This document shows, piece after piece, positions 7,706 to 10,000 of a DNA stretch of 10,000 nt. The position numbers were made by a program, and so were the translations under genes. Positions within the stretch are counted from its first letter, which is position 1. Each line of letters begins with the position of its first letter. The notes beneath the pieces are model-generated. The model ran no database searches. It was given only the letters and a program-made list of their open reading frames with translations, and was not told the origin of the DNA. This stretch comes from Glandiceps talaboti (lineage: Eukaryota > Hemichordata > Enteropneusta > Spengelidae). Location: contig NC_135562.1 of assembly GCF_964340395.1 (NCBI RefSeq), forward strand, positions 16,131,485 through 16,141,484, written 5' to 3'.

Positions 7706-8130
7706 CAACACAGACAAGGGTCGTTGAAGTATACAAAATGCTATAGTGATCACACGTTTACCACAGAATGAAAACTAGGTTTCCCCCTGAAGGTCAAAAA
7801 CATAAAGTTGTAGACTAGCACACATACTAGGCTAAAAACACTGTGACCCCCATATGTTGGACTCTACGCAATGCCTCTCGAAAATATTAAATAAAATGAT
7901 ATTTCATGTGCTTTTCCTTAATTTCCTATTAATATGATAGTGACGGTTTCACTTCCATATGGCTAAACATAAAGCGTAGCACCCAATGTACTAAGTACGT
8001 ATAAGTGAATCCGAGGACTCTAACGAGGGCATTGACCTTTCTGAGTTGAAGTATATCCAGGTAGATATAGGGCATAGGGGGTACGAAACTCGAACGCCAT
8101 CGGCGAAAACACTAGATACGAATGAACTAC
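7706..8130. other. non-coding spacer, no gene seen
   Basis: AT-rich with stops in all frames. No repeat or RNA gene was recognised. Confidence 0.55.
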
Positions 8131-8211
8131 ACACAAACCACTAACACCACCACCAACACCAGTACCACACACACCAACACCACCAACACCACCACCAACA
8201 ACAACAACAGC

Positions 8212-8244
<33 letters not shown>

Positions 8245-8262
8245 AACAACAACAACAACAAC
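8131..8262. repeat. compound (ACC)n-(AAC)n trinucleotide microsatellite
   Basis: Degenerate ACC/CAC units (8131-8195) pass into about 22 AAC units (8196-8262) with CAG and AAT interruptions. It creates a long Asn/Thr-coding frame on the + strand and a Val/Gly-rich frame on the minus strand; both are by-products of the repeat and lack any conserved flanking domain. Confidence 0.93.
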
Positions 8263-8331
8263 ATTCACACCATCCAACCCCATCAACACCGCCTCCACTA
8301 TCAACAGGAGCAGCAGAAGTGTAAAATTACT

Positions 8332-8350
8332 GTTAACGTGAGACGTTAAC
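8332..8350. repeat. perfect 8-bp inverted repeat, 3-base spacer
   Basis: GTTAACGT (8332-8339) and ACGTTAAC (8343-8350) are exact reverse complements separated by GAG. It could be a small hairpin or a dimeric protein-binding site. Confidence 0.7.
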
Positions 8351-8351
8351 T

Positions 8352-8993
8352 TGATATAATGTCCCAGAATGCTATGAAGAAAACGTTTGCTCTGTATATG
8401 ACCATTCACCCAAAGTATGACATCAGCCTTGTCGAGTACACAGCGACAGTACCAATTTTATTATCGTGCGTATGTAGTATATCCAGGCTCAGTGTCAATT
8501 CGAATCTGTCAGAAAAACGAAGTTTCAACCACTGTAGATCTATGCAAGTATACACGTGAATGTGCAGGTTTCTTAAAGATCGCACACTCGACTTTAGGTC
8601 TACCATTGTTAAATACAGTGACTACTTTGCAAAACTGACACGTTGCCACTCTATGCTTATTCTATACGTACACAGAACAGAAAGGGTATTGATTCCCAGT
8701 CGCTAATGTTATCAATGTAATACATACATGTAACTGCTTGAATGCGAAAATACCAGCATTTACTTGGAATTGCTCTGATGACCTAAAATCAATTCAACTA
8801 AACAATAACAGGACTCACTACTGCTTATACTTTAAGCACATTTGGAAAAAGAATTTGGAAAAGAAATGTCCCAGTAATTTAAAGGAAACGTAGAAATATA
8901 AGCGACTTATTATCATAACTCTTGAACTTGCAATTTACCAAATAATAGGGACATATATGTGTATGGTATTTCGCCACGAGGAGCGTTGTTCGG
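8352..8993. other. non-coding spacer, no gene seen
   Basis: Several overlapping frames of 65-75 codons on both strands at 8359-8638 have no protein-like features. No repeats of note. Confidence 0.55.
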
Positions 8994-8994
8994 A

Positions 8995-9010
8995 TGACGT
9001 CATTGACTCA
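8995..9010. promoter_or_regulatory. paired bZIP sites: CRE palindrome and AP-1 (TRE)
   Basis: TGACGTCA (8995-9002) is the full consensus cAMP-response element, bound by CREB/ATF dimers. One base later, TGACTCA (9004-9010) is the consensus AP-1 site, bound by Fos/Jun. Both are exact matches. No gene lies within 1.7 kb in this window, so this would have to be a distal enhancer, or serve a gene outside the window. Occupancy is inferred. Confidence 0.45.
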
Positions 9011-10000
9011 CAACGATGGCAAGAAGTTGCATACGATAACCTGTGCTGAACGTCAAATATGTATGACTGACTATTCAGGTCCTCTCGATTTTCAGCGACT
9101 GAAATGCCATATTCTACGACAGGACCTACAACGTTAACGCACAGATATATATATATATACCAGACTACACGCAGCTTCAAAAAAGTAGACATCTTCCATT
9201 CATGAAAAAAAGAATGTGATCTGATCTTTAATTTAAGGGTCATATAAATGACTCCTCGAAAAAAGTACAGAACTTCATTTTTTTTCTAGGACGATGATAT
9301 ATAGATGCCCCTCACCATCATCAGTATATATATATATTGATCAAAAACATTGAAACTACATTCTTAATAACTGGTGTAACCGAATATTTACTTTGCATAG
9401 TATTGTTAGACCTTAACAGCTATGCACATCGTATAATTAAGTGTCAAAATTTTAATCTTTGTGAAATCGTTGACAATTGCTAAATTACTCTACACAGATT
9501 TTCAAGCATAACAACTTGAATGCTTCACTGGTAAAAATTCTGAAATTTTGTGGAAACAGTTGTACTACGTCAACGTACAGAATAAATCATTCAAACTATT
9601 AGTCATCTACTGATAAAGTGTCTTAATAACTGTACTAATTTACAAATTATCATCAAAATTAACAGCGGTATGGTCATATAATTATAATACTGGAAAGCTG
9701 TGCTCAAGTTTTATTGCGGCTTATCATTGACGAAAACAAAAAGTCACATTTGTCAATTTTGCCACTTGTGAACCGTACATATACTGTTGACTTTATTTTG
9801 CACTAAGACAATGGCAAACGAGCGGTGTACGTATGTGGAAGGTACCTTCTACGGTTCTACCCGGTCGTTGAGAAGTGTACTAATAACTTGTTTAAAGTAC
9901 GTAGCGTTTAATATACAATTGATTGGCAATACCTTTACGAATGATATACAGGCAGAGGTAAAAACATGAACTGCCTGTACAATTCAACTGTAACCCTATG
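9011..10000. other. AT-rich intergenic or intronic DNA, no gene seen
   Basis: Contains two short TA runs (9145-9159 and 9325-9337) and a CpG-richer stretch near 9815-9910. A 60-codon frame at 9787-9969 has no recognisable domain. Nothing else is supported. Confidence 0.55.

Noticed and set aside
8020-8409. 129-codon minus-strand frame rich in Val and Gly, and the 75-codon + strand Asn/Thr frame at 8122-8349
   Set aside because: Both are generated by the ACC/AAC trinucleotide array. The unique portions show no recognisable domain or coding bias.
9787-9969. 60-codon + strand frame near the window end
   Set aside because: No motif, short, and ends in a normal stop inside AT-rich DNA; not supported as a gene.

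Overview
The window looks like nuclear DNA of a metazoan, most likely a marine invertebrate. It is AT-rich, dominated by non-coding sequence, dense in di-, tri- and tetranucleotide microsatellites, and shows no bacterial gene packing. The only convincing protein-coding segment encodes a CABIT-domain (THEMIS/GAREM-type) adaptor, a family known from animals. The poly-G-bounded repeat at 1455-1873 fits an invertebrate such as an amphioxus or acorn worm, but the species cannot be fixed from this window alone.

Layout. 1-500 is unremarkable AT-rich sequence with one small hairpin and a CTCF-like GAGGGCGCT word. 500-935 is a segment with far more CpG than its surroundings, ending in a near-perfect splice donor; it could be a promoter plus a non-coding first exon on the + strand. 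1030-1235 is a two-copy tandem duplication of about 105 bp. 1455-1873 is a candidate non-autonomous transposon-like element with imperfect G-rich inverted ends, a degenerate ~35-bp internal repeat and a possible 9-bp target duplication. 2293-2395 holds a 38-bp direct repeat. 2501-2946 and 3315-3568 are long microsatellite blocks. The second contains a ~120-bp palindrome whose ends are unique sequence.

3570-5700 has no gene that I can see, only a short ACC/AAC repeat and a compact CpG-rich patch at 5405-5520. A hairpin inside a possibly larger foldback lies at 5716-5844. The CABIT gene occupies 7280-6102 on the minus strand as one uninterrupted 392-codon reading frame. A TAGTG pentamer array (7661-7705) and an ACC/AAC array (8131-8262) lie upstream of it. 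8352-10000 has no gene; it carries a perfect CRE palindrome one base from a perfect AP-1 site (8995-9010).

No rRNA, tRNA, CRISPR array or autonomous transposon gene was recognised. With one gene in the window, no pathway can be assembled; the adaptor is inferred to act in tyrosine-kinase/GRB2-type signalling by family analogy.
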